The notes beneath the pieces are model-generated. The model ran no database searches. It saw only the letters and a program-made list of their open reading frames with translations, and was not told the origin of the DNA. Positions 8,960-20,729 of a DNA stretch of 64,000 bases are shown here, piece by piece. Origin of the DNA: Pseudomonas sp. MAG733B. Lineage in GTDB: Bacteria; Pseudomonadota; Gammaproteobacteria; Pseudomonadales; Pseudomonadaceae. Within the stretch, counting starts at the first letter, position 1, and every line of letters begins with the position of its first letter. Position numbers and translations under genes: made by a program. The DNA lies in NCBI RefSeq assembly GCF_036884845.1, contig NZ_CP145732.1, positions 6,294,501 to 6,358,500 of the forward strand, in the 5' to 3' direction.

Positions 8960-9464
8960 GAACGGCTTCTCCGGTCTTTTTACTTTTGAACATGTCCAGT
9001 GCCAGCATCACCGCACCAACAGTGATCGCACTGTCGGCAAAATTGAACGCCGGGAAGTGATGGCGGTTCTGCCAGTGCACCAGAATGAAATCGATCACAT
9101 GGCCCAGGGCAATGCGGTCATACAGGTTGCCCAGCGCGCCGCCGAGTACCAGTGCCAGCGCAACCGCCAGCCAGGTTTCGTTGCGACCCAGGCGTTTGAG
9201 CCAGACCACCAGCACCGCACTGACCACAATGGCGATCAGGGCAAACAACCAGCGCTGCCAACCGGAGCTGTCAGCCAGGAAGCTGAATGCCGCACCAGTG
9301 TTGTAGGCCAGGGTCCAGCTAAAGTAGTCAGGGATCACCACGATCTGCTGATACATCTCGAGCTTGCCCTCGAAGTAGTACTTGCTGGCCTGGTCGATGA
9401 CCAGGACCAGCAAACTCAACCAGAGCCAGCTCAGTCGCCCGAAGCGACCAACGGCATTAGGCAT
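8952..9464 (-). CDS. lspA: Lipoprotein signal peptidase LspA
   Basis: Inner-membrane aspartyl peptidase that cleaves prolipoproteins after diacylglyceryl transfer (170 aa). It has four hydrophobic segments. The catalytic signature blocks are present: [19 protein letters not shown] (first Asp) and [14 protein letters not shown] (second Asp), as well as the N-terminal [14 protein letters not shown] motif. It overlaps ileS by 8 bp upstream and fkpB by 8 bp downstream, so the three genes are almost certainly co-translated. Confidence 0.97.
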   Translation of the reverse strand: MPNAVGRFGRLSWLWLSLLVLVIDQASKYYFEGKLEMYQQIVVIPDYFSWTLAYNTGAAFSFLADSSGWQRWLFALIAIVVSAVLVVWLKRLGRNETWLAVALALVLGGALGNLYDRIALGHVIDFILVHWQNRHHFPAFNFADSAITVGAVMLALDMFKSKKTGEAVHD

Positions 9465-12288
9465 AGTGACGAACCTCGCCAGCGCCGCTGATGTTGTCGA
9501 CGCAACGGCCGCAGATTTCCGGATGCTCCGGGTTCACGCCGACGTCTTCACGGCAGTGCCAGCAACGGGCGCACTTGGCGAAGGCAGACTTGACGATCTT
9601 CAGCTTCAGGCCGCTGACTTCAGTGACCACGGCATCGGCCGGAGCCTGCACGAACGGCGCAACGCTGGCGGTCGACGTGATCAGCACAAAGCGCAATTCG
9701 TTGCTCAGCTTGGCCAGATCGGCGCTCAAGGCGTCTTCGGCGAACAGCGTCACTTCGGCTTGCAGGTTGCCACCGACGGCCTTGGCCGCGCGCTGGATTT
9801 CCATTTCCTTGTTGACCGCGACCTTCACGGCCATGATCCGGTCCCAGTACGCACGATCCAGCTCGAAGCCTTCCGGCAGTGCGGTCAGGCCTTCGTACCA
9901 GGTGTTGAGCATGACGGACTCGTTACGCTCGCCCGGCAGGTACTGCCACAGTTCGTCGGCGGTGAACGCCAGGATCGGAGCGATCCAGCGCACCAGCGCT
10001 TCGGAGATGTGGAACAGCGCGGTCTGGCACGAACGACGGGCCTTGCTGTCGGCGCCGGTGGTGTACTGGCGGTCCTTGATGATGTCGAGGTAGAAACCAC
10101 CCAACTCCTGCACGCAGAAGTTGTGGATCTTCGAGTAAACGTTCCAGAAGCGGTATTCGCCGTAGTGTTCTTGCAACTCGCGTTGCAGCAACAGGGTACG
10201 GTCCACGGCCCAACGGTCCAGCGCGAGCATTTCTTCGGCCGGCAGCAGGTCCGTAGCCGGATTGAAACCGGTCAGGTTGGAAAGCAGGAAACGCGCGGTG
10301 TTACGGATACGCCGGTAGGCGTCCGCACTGCGTTGCAGGATCTGCTCGGAAACCGCCATTTCACCCGAATAGTCGGTCGAAGCGACCCACAGACGCATGA
10401 TGTCGGCGCCCAGGGTGTCGTTGACTTTCTGAGGCGCAATCACGTTGCCCAGGGACTTGGACATCTTGCGGCCGGACTCGTCGACAGTGAAGCCGTGGGT
10501 CAGCAGCTCGCGGTACGGCGCGTGGTTGTCGATGGCGCAACCGGTCAGCAGCGACGAGTGGAACCAGCCACGGTGTTGGTCCGAGCCTTCCAGGTACAGG
10601 TCGGCGCGTGGGCCGGTTTCGTGGCCCATCGGGTGCGAACCGCGCAGGACGTGCCAGTGCGTGGTGCCCGAGTCGAACCAGACGTCGAGGGTGTCGCTGA
10701 TCTTGTCGTACAGCGGGGCTTCATCGCCCAGCAACTCGGCGGCGTCCAGCTTGAACCAGGCTTCGATGCCCTCGCCTTCAACGCGCTTGGCCACTTCTTC
10801 CATCAGCTCGACGGTGCGTGGGTGCAGTTCGCCGCTTTCCTTGTTCAGGAAGAACGGGATCGGCACGCCCCAGTTGCGCTGACGGGAGATGCACCAGTCC
10901 GGACGGTTGGCGATCATCGAGTGCAGGCGCGCCTGGCCCCAGGCCGGGACGAACTTGGTGTCTTCAATGGCTTTGAGCGAGCGCACACGCAGGGTGTCGC
11001 CGCTGGTTGGCTCTTTGTCCATGCCGATGAACCACTGCGCGGTGGCGCGGTAGATCAGCGGGGTCTTGTGGCGCCAGCAGTGCATGTAGCTGTGTTCGAT
11101 GATGGTGGTGTGCAGCAGCGCACCGACTTCGGTCAGCTTGTCGACGATGGCCGGGTTGGCCTTCCAGATGAACTGGCCGCCGAAGAATTCCAGCGACGGC
11201 ACGTACACGCCGTTGCTTTGTACCGGGTTGAGGATGTCGTCGTTGACCATGCCGTACTTCTTGCAGGTCACGAAGTCGTCCACGCCGTAGGCCGGCGCGG
11301 AGTGAACCACACCGGTGCCAGCGCCCAGCTCAACGTAATCGGCCAGGTAAACTGGCGACAGACGGTCGTAGAACGGGTGACGGAAGTTGATCAGCTCCAG
11401 CTCTTTACCGGTGGTGGTCGCGATGACCGAACCTTCGAGGTTGTAACGAGCCAGGCAGGCTTCGACCAGTTCTTCAGCCAAAACCAGCAGCTTGTCGCCG
11501 ACATCGACCAGTGCGTAGTTGAATTCCGGGTGAACGTTCAGCGCCTGGTTGGCCGGGATGGTCCACGGGGTGGTGGTCCAGATCACGATCGAAGCAGGCT
11601 TGGCCAGCGACGACAGACCGAAAGCGGCAGCCAGTTTGGCTTCATCGGCAATCGGGAACGCCACGTCGATGGTCGAGGACTTCTTGTTCTCGTACTCGAC
11701 TTCCGCTTCAGCCAGGGCCGAACCGCAGTCGAAGCACCAGTTCACAGGCTTCAGGCCCTTGAACACGAAACCGCCCTTGACGATTTCAGCCAAGGCGCGG
11801 ATTTCACCGGCCTCGTTCTTGAAATCCATGGTCTTGTACGGGTTGGCGAAGTCGCCCAGCACACCCAGACGGATGAACTCGGACTTCTGGCCTTCGATCT
11901 GCTCGGTGGCGTAGGCCCGGCACAGTTCGCGGGTCTTGTCGGCGCCCAGGTTCTTGCCGTGGGTCACTTCGACTTTGTGCTCGATCGGCAGACCATGGCA
12001 ATCCCAGCCCGGAATATAAGGCGCGTCGAAGCCCGAAAGGGTCTTCGAACGGATGATCATGTCCTTGAGAATCTTGTTCAGTGCGTGACCGATGTGGATC
12101 GTGCCGTTGGCGTACGGAGGGCCGTCGTGCAGGACGAACTTCGGACGATCCTTGCCAATCTCGCGCAACTTTCCGTACAGGCCAATACTGTCCCAGCGCT
12201 GCAGAATCTGCGGTTCGCGCTGTGGCAGGCCGGCCTTCATTGGGAAGGCGGTGTCCGGAAGGTTTAGCGTGGCTTTATAGTCGGTCAT
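9457..12288 (-). CDS. ileS: Isoleucyl-tRNA synthetase
   Basis: Class I aminoacyl-tRNA synthetase, 943 aa, charging tRNA-Ile in the cytoplasm. The HIGH motif is at residues 65-68 ([12 protein letters not shown]) and the KMSKS loop appears as [12 protein letters not shown]. The large CP1 editing domain lies between them, and a C-terminal zinc ribbon has CARCWHC and CGRC. The length and zinc ribbon mark the ordinary housekeeping IleS1 form rather than the mupirocin-resistant IleS2. The ATG directly follows the ribF stop (TAAATG). Confidence 0.98.
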   Translation of the reverse strand: MTDYKATLNLPDTAFPMKAGLPQREPQILQRWDSIGLYGKLREIGKDRPKFVLHDGPPYANGTIHIGHALNKILKDMIIRSKTLSGFDAPYIPGWDCHGLPIEHKVEVTHGKNLGADKTRELCRAYATEQIEGQKSEFIRLGVLGDFANPYKTMDFKNEAGEIRALAEIVKGGFVFKGLKPVNWCFDCGSALAEAEVEYENKKSSTIDVAFPIADEAKLAAAFGLSSLAKPASIVIWTTTPWTIPANQALNVHPEFNYALVDVGDKLLVLAEELVEACLARYNLEGSVIATTTGKELELINFRHPFYDRLSPVYLADYVELGAGTGVVHSAPAYGVDDFVTCKKYGMVNDDILNPVQSNGVYVPSLEFFGGQFIWKANPAIVDKLTEVGALLHTTIIEHSYMHCWRHKTPLIYRATAQWFIGMDKEPTSGDTLRVRSLKAIEDTKFVPAWGQARLHSMIANRPDWCISRQRNWGVPIPFFLNKESGELHPRTVELMEEVAKRVEGEGIEAWFKLDAAELLGDEAPLYDKISDTLDVWFDSGTTHWHVLRGSHPMGHETGPRADLYLEGSDQHRGWFHSSLLTGCAIDNHAPYRELLTHGFTVDESGRKMSKSLGNVIAPQKVNDTLGADIMRLWVASTDYSGEMAVSEQILQRSADAYRRIRNTARFLLSNLTGFNPATDLLPAEEMLALDRWAVDRTLLLQRELQEHYGEYRFWNVYSKIHNFCVQELGGFYLDIIKDRQYTTGADSKARRSCQTALFHISEALVRWIAPILAFTADELWQYLPGERNESVMLNTWYEGLTALPEGFELDRAYWDRIMAVKVAVNKEMEIQRAAKAVGGNLQAEVTLFAEDALSADLAKLSNELRFVLITSTASVAPFVQAPADAVVTEVSGLKLKIVKSAFAKCARCWHCREDVGVNPEHPEICGRCVDNISGAGEVRHYA

Positions 12289-13239
12289 TTAAGGCTCTTC
12301 ATTAGCGATTGGCGCTAGGTGCGACAGGGCACGGGCGGCGGCGACATCCGCATTGATCGCCGTCTTAAGCGCCTCCAGAGAGGCGAAACGCTGCTCTTCA
12401 CGCAGCTTTTGGTGGAAAACCACCGTCATACGCCGGTCATACAGATCGCCGGCAAAATCTAAAAGATGGACTTCGAGGTGGGCTTTGCCATCCCCTTGGA
12501 CCGTGGGCCGCACGCCGATATTGGCGACGCCCGGCCAGGTCTTGCCGTCGAGGTCGACGCTGACCAGGTAAACCCCGGTGAACGGCACGCGACGGCGCTT
12601 GAGTTGAATGTTGGCAGTGGGTGTACCCAACTGACGCGCCAGTTTCTGGCCGTGCAGCACGCGACCGGCAATCCGGTACGGGCGACCGAGCAGGCGTTCG
12701 GCCAGTGCGAAATCAGCGGCGGCCAAGGCATTACGTACCTGAGTGCTGCTGACGCGAATGCCGTCGAGCTCGACGGTCTGCGCCGCTTCGACGGTAAAAC
12801 CCTGCATCACGCCGGCCTGTTGCAGGAAATCGAAATCCCCTACCCGGTCACAGCCGAAACGGAAGTCGTCACCGACTTCAAGGTGCTGCACACCGAGGCC
12901 GTCGACCAGAATGGTATCGACGAATTCGCTGGCGCTGAGCTTGCTCAGACGCTGGTTGAATGCCAGGCACAAGACCCGGTCGACGCCTTCGGCAGCCAAT
13001 AGCTGCAGTTTATCCCGCAGGCGGGCCAGACGGGCCGGCGCCGTGTCCGGAGCGAAAAACTCCCGTGGCTGCGGCTCGAAAATCACCACGCAGCTGGGCA
13101 CGCCCAACTCCAGCGCACGCTCACGCAGCCGCGCCAGGATAGCCTGGTGGCCACGGTGTACACCGTCAAAGTTGCCAATAGTGGCGACACAGCCCCGATG
13201 CTGGGGGCGCAGATTGTGGAGGCCTCGAACCAGCTGCAT
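12289..13239 (-). CDS. ribF: Bifunctional riboflavin kinase / FAD synthetase RibF
   Basis: Makes FMN and FAD from riboflavin. The 316-aa chain has an N-terminal nucleotidyltransferase domain (CVATIGNFDGVHRGHQAI) and a C-terminal flavokinase domain (GTPTANIQLKRR, FTGVYLVSVDLDG, EVHLLDF). The start was placed at 13239 (MQLVRGLHNLRPQH), the conserved N-terminus in Pseudomonas. An in-frame ATG six codons upstream is possible, and neither has a strong Shine-Dalgarno. It abuts ileS with no gap, as is typical for this operon. Confidence 0.95.
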   Translation of the reverse strand: MQLVRGLHNLRPQHRGCVATIGNFDGVHRGHQAILARLRERALELGVPSCVVIFEPQPREFFAPDTAPARLARLRDKLQLLAAEGVDRVLCLAFNQRLSKLSASEFVDTILVDGLGVQHLEVGDDFRFGCDRVGDFDFLQQAGVMQGFTVEAAQTVELDGIRVSSTQVRNALAAADFALAERLLGRPYRIAGRVLHGQKLARQLGTPTANIQLKRRRVPFTGVYLVSVDLDGKTWPGVANIGVRPTVQGDGKAHLEVHLLDFAGDLYDRRMTVVFHQKLREEQRFASLEALKTAINADVAAARALSHLAPIANEEP

Positions 13240-13368
13240 AACGCGCTTCTTGCTCATAAAGTGGTCGATTATAACCACACCCGGCGGCCGACGACAGGCA
13301 ACACCGTAACCCAAAGTGATCGAGCCGACAAAAATGCCGGCTCGCCCGTATTTATGGAGGTTTTATCC

Positions 13369-14907
13369 TCAGCCCAACGCTTTGCGATTGAAGTCGCGCA
13401 GGCGGAAGCCCATCAACATTAACATGCCGAAATACGCCACCACACCGGCAACCACCAAGGCGCCCAGGCGCAGGAAACGCTCAAGCATCTGTCCCTCGCC
13501 CCAGGCCGGCATGAAATGCATGCCCGCCAGCAACACGGCGGACATTACCGTCACCGCGATTACCAGCTTGAAGCCGAACTTCGCCCAACCCGGTTGCGGC
13601 TGGTACATCTGCTGTTTGCGCAGTTGATAGAAGAGCAGGCCCGCATTGAGGCAGGCCCCGGCACTGATGGCGAGCGCGAGCCCGGCGTGGGCCAGCGGGC
13701 CGATCAGCACCAGGTTGAACAACTGAGTAACGACCAGGGTGAATATTGCGATTTTTACCGGCGTGCGGATGTTTTGTTGCGCATAAAAGCCAGGTGCCAG
13801 CACTTTAATCACGATAATCCCGAGCAAACCGACCGAGTACGCGATCAACGCGCGCTGGGTCATGGCCGCATCATGCGCATCGAACTGACCGTACTGGAAC
13901 AGCGAAACCGTCAGCGGCTCGGCGAGAATCCCCAGCGCCAGGGCGCAAGGCAGTACCAGCACGAAGCATAGGCGCAGACCCCAATCGAGGATGCGCGAGT
14001 ACTCTTGGCGATCCTTGCTGGCATAGGTTTTGGCAAGGGTCGGTAGCAGAATCGTGCCCAACGCCACGCCCAGAACGCCGGACGGCAGCTCCATCAAGCG
14101 GTCGGCGTAGTACATCCACGACACGGAACCCGCGACCAGGAACGAGGCGAAAATGGTGTTGATGATCAACGAGATCTGACTCACCGAGACCCCGAGGATC
14201 GCTGGCAGCATCTGTTTCATGACCCGCCAGACGCCGGTATCGCGCAAATTCAGGCGCGGCAGCACCAGCATGCCGATCTTTTTCAGGTGCGGCAGCTGAT
14301 AAAGCAATTGCGCCAGGCCGCCTACCAATACGGCCCAGCCCAGCGCCATCACCGGTGGATCGAAGTACGGCGTCAGGAACAGCGCAAAGATGATCATGCT
14401 GACGTTGAGCAGGGTCGGCACGAACGCCGGTACCGAAAAACGGTTCCAGGTATTGAGGATCGCGCCCGCCAATGACGACAGGGAAATCAGCAATATGTAA
14501 GGAAAGGTCACCCGCAATAGATCGGACGTGAGCTCGAATTTTTCCGGGGTATCGGTGAAGCCCGGCGCCGTCACCCAGATCACCCACGGTGCGGCAAGCA
14601 TGCCCAGCGCCGTGACCAGCGCCAGTACCAGCGTCAACAAACCCGAGACGTAGGCAATGAACGTGCGCGTCGCCTCTTCGCCCTGCTGGCTTTTGTATTC
14701 CGCAAGAATCGGCACGAAGGCTTGGGAAAATGCCCCTTCAGCGAAGATCCGGCGCAGCAGATTGGGCAACTTAAAGGCGATAAAGAAGGCGTCAGTCGCC
14801 ATTCCCGCGCCAAATGTACGCGCAATGAGGGTGTCACGAACAAACCCCAGAATCCGGGAAAGCATCGTGATAGAGCTGACGGCGGCCAACGATTTAAGCA
14901 GATTCAT
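13369..14907 (-). CDS. murJ: Lipid II flippase MurJ (MviN)
   Basis: MOP-superfamily membrane protein of 512 aa with about 14 hydrophobic helices, flipping lipid II across the inner membrane for peptidoglycan synthesis. Family blocks are [49 protein letters not shown] and [20 protein letters not shown]; the arginines in the first two are conserved in MurJ. It lies 129 bp upstream of ribF on the same strand and diverges from rpsT. Confidence 0.96.
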   Translation of the reverse strand: MNLLKSLAAVSSITMLSRILGFVRDTLIARTFGAGMATDAFFIAFKLPNLLRRIFAEGAFSQAFVPILAEYKSQQGEEATRTFIAYVSGLLTLVLALVTALGMLAAPWVIWVTAPGFTDTPEKFELTSDLLRVTFPYILLISLSSLAGAILNTWNRFSVPAFVPTLLNVSMIIFALFLTPYFDPPVMALGWAVLVGGLAQLLYQLPHLKKIGMLVLPRLNLRDTGVWRVMKQMLPAILGVSVSQISLIINTIFASFLVAGSVSWMYYADRLMELPSGVLGVALGTILLPTLAKTYASKDRQEYSRILDWGLRLCFVLVLPCALALGILAEPLTVSLFQYGQFDAHDAAMTQRALIAYSVGLLGIIVIKVLAPGFYAQQNIRTPVKIAIFTLVVTQLFNLVLIGPLAHAGLALAISAGACLNAGLLFYQLRKQQMYQPQPGWAKFGFKLVIAVTVMSAVLLAGMHFMPAWGEGQMLERFLRLGALVVAGVVAYFGMLMLMGFRLRDFNRKALG

Positions 14908-15077
14908 TGAAAGAGTTTGTGCCTGTCGATAAACAGCAGGCGAACAATGCGCCTACTTGTGCGATACTCCGCGCCGCAACAGCACAGAGCCAAAGCTCGC
15001 GAGTTTACAGGTCACACGCCGGAAAGAAATATCCCGTCGCACCACGCCTACCACTTAGCGGAACGTTTCAAGCGCCC

Positions 15078-15106
15078 TTGACAAGACTTCAACTCATCGG
15101 CATGAT
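15078..15106 (+). promoter_or_regulatory. Candidate sigma-70 promoter of rpsT
   Basis: TTGACA at 15078-15083 and CATGAT at 15101-15106 are separated by exactly 17 bp, about 55 bp before the rpsT start. The -35 is a perfect consensus and the -10 matches at four of six positions. Strong promoters are expected for ribosomal proteins. Confidence 0.6.
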
Positions 15107-15159
15107 TCGCGGCCTATTTTGTTTGCTATTTCCTAAAAAGTCTTTCGAGGAGCTCGACG

Positions 15160-15438
15160 GTGGCCAACTCACCTTCCGCCAAAAAACGTGCAAAACAGGC
15201 TGAGAAGCGTCGCAGCCACAACGCCAGCCTGCGTTCCATGGTCCGTACCTACATCAAAAACGTAGTTAAGGCCATCGACGCAAAAGACGCTGCTAAAGCA
15301 CAAGCTGCTTACGTTCTGGCTGTGCCAGTTATCGACCGTATGGCCGATAAAGGCATCATCCACAAGAACAAGGCTGCTCGCCATAAGAGCCGCCTGAATG
15401 GCCACGTAAAGGCCCTGAACGTTGCCGCTGCTGCCTAA
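15160..15438 (+). CDS. rpsT: 30S ribosomal protein S20
   Basis: Binds 16S rRNA early in 30S assembly. The 92-aa basic helical protein begins (M)[20 protein letters not shown], the conserved S20 N-terminus, and ends [11 protein letters not shown]. Translation starts at GTG with GAGGAG about 8 nt upstream; no in-frame ATG could restore the conserved N-terminus. A rare start codon in rpsT is known in E. coli (UUG), where it contributes to autogenous control, so the GTG may matter for regulation. It is monocistronic, with its own promoter and terminator. Confidence 0.98.
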   Translation: MANSPSAKKRAKQAEKRRSHNASLRSMVRTYIKNVVKAIDAKDAAKAQAAYVLAVPVIDRMADKGIIHKNKAARHKSRLNGHVKALNVAAAA

Positions 15439-15452
15439 GCGACTCGTTCATT

Positions 15453-15481
15453 AAAAAACCGACCTCAGGGTCGGTTTTTTA
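15453..15481 (+). terminator. Rho-independent terminator of rpsT
   Basis: The stem AAACCGACC / GGTCGGTTT with a short loop is followed by a T-run, 15 bp after the rpsT stop. Confidence 0.88.
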
Positions 15482-15515
15482 TTGCTTGCGATTTAGTGAA
15501 TTCAACGCAAAAAAA

Positions 15516-15605
15516 TGTGGGAGTGAGCCTGCTCGCGATGACGGATTAACATTCAGCATTTGTACTGGCTGGATACCCGCTATCGCGAGCAGGCTCGCCC
15601 CACAG
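15516..15605. repeat. REPIN (REP doublet), CTCGCGAT type
   Basis: Inverted arms TGTGGGAGTGAGCCTGCTCG CGAT and TATCGCGAGCAGGCTCGCCC CACAG flank a ~40-bp spacer. It lies in the convergent gap between rpsT and creA. Confidence 0.88.
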
Positions 15606-15621
15606 TTTGTCTTGCGTCAGG

Positions 15622-16086
15622 TTATTGGGCGTGCGCCCACGGCAAAATCGGAATTGCCGTCACCGCATTCTGCGGGCTGCCTTCGATCAAGCGATCGCTG
15701 TAGACCAGATACACCAACGTATTGCGCTTCTTGTCGAGGAAGCGCACCACCTGCATGGTCTTGAAGACCAGCGACGTACGCTCCTTGAACACCTCATCGC
15801 CATCCTTCAGCTCACCCTTGAAGCTGATGGGGCCGACCTGACGACAAGCGATGGAAGCTTCGGCACGATCCTCGGCCAGACCCAACCCACCCTTCACGCC
15901 ACCGGTTTTGGCGCGAGACAGGTAGCAGGTCACACCTTCGACCTTCGGATCATCAAACGCCTCGACCACGATCCGGTCGTTCGGCCCGACGAACTTGAAC
16001 ACCGTCGACACCTGGCCAATCTCCTCGGCGGAAGCCAGCAGCGGCATCGCCAGCACTAACCCCAACAATCCTTTTGCCAAACGCAT
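15622..16086 (-). CDS. creA: CreA family periplasmic protein
   Basis: CreA-family protein (154 aa) of unknown biochemical role. It has a Sec signal peptide, [20 protein letters not shown]. The mature domain has the conserved [29 protein letters not shown] and the two Cys-containing blocks VTCYLSR and [10 protein letters not shown], a likely disulfide pair. It sits 12 bp downstream of proB on the same strand. Only family membership is supported; the name comes from the E. coli cre locus. Confidence 0.9.
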   Translation of the reverse strand: MRLAKGLLGLVLAMPLLASAEEIGQVSTVFKFVGPNDRIVVEAFDDPKVEGVTCYLSRAKTGGVKGGLGLAEDRAEASIACRQVGPISFKGELKDGDEVFKERTSLVFKTMQVVRFLDKKRNTLVYLVYSDRLIEGSPQNAVTAIPILPWAHAQ

Positions 16087-16098
16087 TCAGGTATTCCT

Positions 16099-17217
16099 TC
16101 AGACCAGAATCAGGTTATCGCGGTGAACCAGTTCCGGTTCCGCCATATACCCCAACAACCCGACAATCGCCTCAGACGACTGACCGATGATTTTTTGTGC
16201 TTCCAGCGCACTGTAGTTGGCCAGGCCACGGGCGATCTCACGTCCGTCCGGCGCCACGCACACCACCATTTCGCCGCGGCGGAAGCTGCCCTGCACCAGC
16301 TTGACCCCGACCGGCAACAAACTCTTGTTGCCTTGGGACAGCGCCGCCACCGCGCCCGCATCCAGCACCAGCGTGCCTCGGGTTTGCAGATGACCAGCCA
16401 ACCACTGCTTGCGCGCCGCCAGCATGCCGCGCTCAGGCGAAAGCAAGGTGCCGATGCGCTCGCCCACCTTGAGGCGATCCAGCACACGCTCAAGGCGACC
16501 GCCAACGATGATGGTATGTGCACCGGAACGGGCCGCCAGCCGCGCAGCGCGCAACTTGGTCTGCATACCGCCACGCCCAAGCGCCCCACCGGTACCACCC
16601 GCCACCGCATCAAGCGCCGGATCATCGGCGCGCGCTTCGTAAATCAGCTGGGCATCAGGATTGCTGCGCGGATCGGCGTCGAACATGCCGTCGCGATCCG
16701 TCAGGATCACCAGCAAATCCGCCTCAACCAGGTTGGCCACCAGCGCCGCCAACGTATCGTTGTCGCCGAAACGAATTTCGTCGGTGACAACGGTGTCGTT
16801 CTCGTTGATCACCGGGATGACTTTCAGCTCGACCAACGCGCGCAAGGTACTGCGGGCGTTCAGGTAGCGCTTGCGGTCGGACAGGTCGTCGTGGGTCAGG
16901 AGAATCTGCGCCGTGTGCCGGCCATGCTCGGCGAAGCTCGATTCCCAGGCTTGCACCAAGCCCATCTGACCGATTGCAGCGGCAGCCTGAAGCTCGTGCA
17001 TCGCACTGGGTCGCGAGGTCCAGCCCAGACGGCTCATGCCGGCAGCCACCGCCCCGGAGGACACCAGCACCAGCTCAACGCCCGCCTCATGCAGGGCCAC
17101 CATCTGTTCAACCCAGACACCCATTGCCGCGCGATCCAGGCCTTTGCCGTCCGCCGTCAGCAAAGCGCTGCCGATTTTCACGACCCATCGCTGCGCACCT
17201 GTCACCTTGCTCCGCAT
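16099..17217 (-). CDS. proB: Glutamate 5-kinase ProB
   Basis: First step of proline synthesis, phosphorylating glutamate with ATP. The 372-aa chain has an amino-acid-kinase domain ([56 protein letters not shown]) and a C-terminal PUA domain ([25 protein letters not shown]). The start at 17217 follows AAGGTTGAAG; the adjacent ATG at 17220 is equally possible. It lies downstream of obgE as in P. aeruginosa, but a terminator-like hairpin in the gap suggests its own promoter. Confidence 0.97.
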   Translation of the reverse strand: MRSKVTGAQRWVVKIGSALLTADGKGLDRAAMGVWVEQMVALHEAGVELVLVSSGAVAAGMSRLGWTSRPSAMHELQAAAAIGQMGLVQAWESSFAEHGRHTAQILLTHDDLSDRKRYLNARSTLRALVELKVIPVINENDTVVTDEIRFGDNDTLAALVANLVEADLLVILTDRDGMFDADPRSNPDAQLIYEARADDPALDAVAGGTGGALGRGGMQTKLRAARLAARSGAHTIIVGGRLERVLDRLKVGERIGTLLSPERGMLAARKQWLAGHLQTRGTLVLDAGAVAALSQGNKSLLPVGVKLVQGSFRRGEMVVCVAPDGREIARGLANYSALEAQKIIGQSSEAIVGLLGYMAEPELVHRDNLILV

Positions 17218-17310
17218 CATCTTCAACCTTAGCTTGAGGGCAGCGCGACCTGGCACTGCCCGTGACATTATTCGTGGTTATTCGTGACCAACGATCGATT
17301 TCCAGATACT

Positions 17311-17334
17311 AAAACGCCGCTCGATTGAGCGGCG
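17311..17334 (-). terminator. Terminator downstream of obgE
   Basis: On the minus strand a GCGCCGCTC / GAGCGGCG hairpin is followed by TTTTAG, about 20 bp after the obgE stop. Confidence 0.65.
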
Positions 17335-17354
17335 CTTAAGTTTATCGCAACGAA

Positions 17355-18617
<1,263 letters not shown>

Positions 18618-18730
18618 CTAAGACATAAGACTCTTGCAAAAATGAGCGCAGCGACCTCAATCAACGACCGCACAGTCCAGCGCGCCGACAGCCCATACAA
18701 ACAGTTTTGCAAGAGACTCACCCCACAAAC

Positions 18731-18762
18731 GAAAAAGCCCCGTCGCGAGACAGGGCTTTTCC
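18731..18762 (-). terminator. Terminator downstream of rpmA
   Basis: On the minus strand AAAAGCCC / GGGCTTTTT forms a hairpin ending in a T-run, 14 bp after the rpmA stop and before obgE. It may attenuate transcription into obgE. Confidence 0.75.
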
Positions 18763-18775
18763 AGCGATCGCGCAA

Positions 18776-19033
18776 TTAAGCGGCGATTACGCTCACGTAA
18801 CGACGACCGAAGGCGCCTTTTACTTCGAACTTGATCACGCCTTCGACTTTAGCGAAGAGGGTGTGATCTTTACCCATACCAACGCCGTAGCCAGCGTGGA
18901 ATTGGGTGCCGCGCTGACGCACGATGATGTTGCCCGCTTTGATAGCCTGGCCGCCATACATCTTCACGCCAAGGCGTTTGGCTTCTGAGTCGCGACCGTT
19001 ACGGGTACTACCACCAGCTTTTTTGTGTGCCAT
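18776..19033 (-). CDS. rpmA: 50S ribosomal protein L27
   Basis: L27 lies near the peptidyl-transferase centre. The 85-aa protein starts [20 protein letters not shown], with the N-terminal tail intact and no Firmicutes-type cleavable extension. It continues [21 protein letters not shown]. It is 35 bp downstream of rplU on the same strand, with AGGAG before the start. Confidence 0.98.
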   Translation of the reverse strand: MAHKKAGGSTRNGRDSEAKRLGVKMYGGQAIKAGNIIVRQRGTQFHAGYGVGMGKDHTLFAKVEGVIKFEVKGAFGRRYVSVIAA

Positions 19034-19068
19034 GAGTTCAATTCTCCTAGTGAGGAATTAGGCTGAAA

Positions 19069-19383
19069 TTAAGCCTGAATACCGGTGATTTTGATCTCGG
19101 TGTACCACTGGCGGTGGCCCATACGCTTCATGTGGTGCTTACGGCGACGGAACTTGATGATGCGGACTTTATCGTGACGACCTTGGGAGATCACTTCAGC
19201 CACAACGGTAGCGCCAGCAACAACTGGAGCGCCGATATTCACGTCGTCGCCATTGGCAACCAACAGAACGCGATCAAAGGTAACGGATTCGCCGGTAGCG
19301 ATTTCCAGTTTTTCGATCTTCAGGTATTCACCTGGGGCGACTTTGTACTGCTTGCCGCCAGTAACGATTACTGCATAAGACAT
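19069..19383 (-). CDS. rplU: 50S ribosomal protein L21
   Basis: Binds 23S rRNA in the 50S subunit. The 104-aa protein starts [20 protein letters not shown] and has the signature [16 protein letters not shown]. The start at 19383 has GGAGAAATACC upstream; a longer in-frame start at 19443 would add a non-conserved extension. First gene of the rplU-rpmA unit, diverging from ispB. Confidence 0.98.
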   Translation of the reverse strand: MSYAVIVTGGKQYKVAPGEYLKIEKLEIATGESVTFDRVLLVANGDDVNIGAPVVAGATVVAEVISQGRHDKVRIIKFRRRKHHMKRMGHRQWYTEIKITGIQA

Positions 19384-19623
19384 GGTATTTCTCCGATAAT
19401 CCTGCTCACCCAGCTCTTTATAAGAAGAGGTATTGGCTGGCATGGCTGCATGGGGCTGGAAGGCCCGCTTGCAATTGCGTAAGGCAGGTGCTGCCCAGGA
19501 AGTTCAGGGTGCGCGATTGTACGCAAGGCACGAGCGCCTTGCAAGGGGCCGTCCATCGCGCCTTGACAGGCCAGGACGTGGGTCCTAGCATGCCGCGCAA
19601 CCCTTCTGGAGCGACTGTCGCTG

Positions 19624-20592
19624 ATGCAACCCCAAGCTTTCTACCGCGCGGTCGCGGACGATTTTAGCGCCGTCGACGGCATCATCAAGAAGCAGCTGAC
19701 TTCCCGAGTGCCGCTGGTATCTAAAATCGGCGACTACATTACTTCGGCCGGCGGCAAACGCCTGCGTCCTTTATTGGTGCTGCTGTCCGGCAAAGCACTG
19801 GGACGTGAAGGCGATGACCTGCGACTTTTGGCCGCGACCATCGAATTCCTGCACACCGCGACCCTGTTGCATGACGACGTAGTCGACATGTCCGGCATGC
19901 GCCGTGGCCGCTCGACCGCCAACGCCATGTGGGGCAATGCGCCGAGCGTGCTGGTGGGCGACTTCCTGTATTCGCGCTCCTTCGAAATGATGGTCGAACT
20001 GGGCTCCATGCCGGTGATGAAAATCCTTTCGCAAGCCACGCGCATCATCGCCGAAGGCGAAGTGTTGCAGCTGTCGAAGGTCCGTGACGCCAGCACCACT
20101 GAAGAAACCTACATGGAAGTCATCCGCGGCAAGACCGCGATGCTCTTCGAAGCCTCGACCCACAGCGCCGCGGCCCTGGCCGGCGCAACGCCTGAACAGA
20201 GCGAAGCACTGCGCATGTTCGGCGATCACCTGGGTGTGGCTTTCCAACTGGTCGACGACCTGCTGGATTACAAAGGCGACGCGGAAACCCTGGGCAAGAA
20301 CGTCGGTGACGATCTGGCCGAAGGCAAGCCGACCCTGCCGCTGATCTACACCATGCGCGAAGGCACGCCGGAACAGGCTGCCTTGGTGCGCAAGGCTATC
20401 CAGAAAGGCGGCATCGAAGACCTGGAGAGCATCCGCGAAGCCGTGGAGGCCTCGGGCTCGCTGGAATACACCGCGCAACTGGCCCGCGATTACGTGGCCC
20501 GTGCGATCAAATGCCTCGACGCACTGCCGCCGAGCGAGTATCGCGATGCGCTGGTTGAGCTGAGCGAGTTTTCGGTCGCCCGTACGCACTGA
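19624..20592 (+). CDS. ispB: Octaprenyl (polyprenyl) diphosphate synthase IspB
   Basis: Trans-prenyltransferase making the ubiquinone side chain (322 aa). The first Asp-rich motif is LLHDDVVDMSGMRRG and the second LVDDLLDYKGD, with GKTAMLFEASTHSAA between them. Chain length (C40 or C45) cannot be read reliably from the sequence; ubiquinone-9 is usual in Pseudomonas. It diverges from rplU. The IS1111-like element and a REP lie immediately downstream, without disrupting the gene. Confidence 0.95.
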   Translation: MQPQAFYRAVADDFSAVDGIIKKQLTSRVPLVSKIGDYITSAGGKRLRPLLVLLSGKALGREGDDLRLLAATIEFLHTATLLHDDVVDMSGMRRGRSTANAMWGNAPSVLVGDFLYSRSFEMMVELGSMPVMKILSQATRIIAEGEVLQLSKVRDASTTEETYMEVIRGKTAMLFEASTHSAAALAGATPEQSEALRMFGDHLGVAFQLVDDLLDYKGDAETLGKNVGDDLAEGKPTLPLIYTMREGTPEQAALVRKAIQKGGIEDLESIREAVEASGSLEYTAQLARDYVARAIKCLDALPPSEYRDALVELSEFSVARTH

Positions 20593-20605
20593 TCGTTAAA
20601 GCAAG

Positions 20606-20637
20606 ATCAAAAGATCGCAGCCTTCGGCAGCTCCTAC
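20606..20637. repeat. REP arm left of the IS (GCAGCC type)
   Basis: AGATCAAAAGATCGCAGCCT TCGGCAGCTCCTAC matches the right arm of the intact REPIN at 50253-50344. Together with the arm starting at 22086 it made up the site entered by the IS. Confidence 0.85.
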
Positions 20638-20654
20638 ACCCACCCTGTAATTGG

Positions 20655-20666
20655 ATGGACTCGCCC
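20655..20666 (+). repeat. Left subterminal inverted repeat of the IS
   Basis: ATGGACTCGCCC, 5 bp inside the inferred left end. An inverted copy, GGGCGAGTCCAT, recurs at 20720-20731 across the transposase start codon. Confidence 0.75.
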
Positions 20667-20729
20667 AAGCCGAGGCGTCAATGCGCCACGGTGGCAGTCT
20701 AAACAGCCAACGACAGCGAGGGCGAGTCC

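Noticed and set aside
9382..12267. 961-codon open frame on the plus strand
   Set aside because: It is fully antisense to ileS, whose motifs are clear; long antisense frames are common in GC-rich codons.
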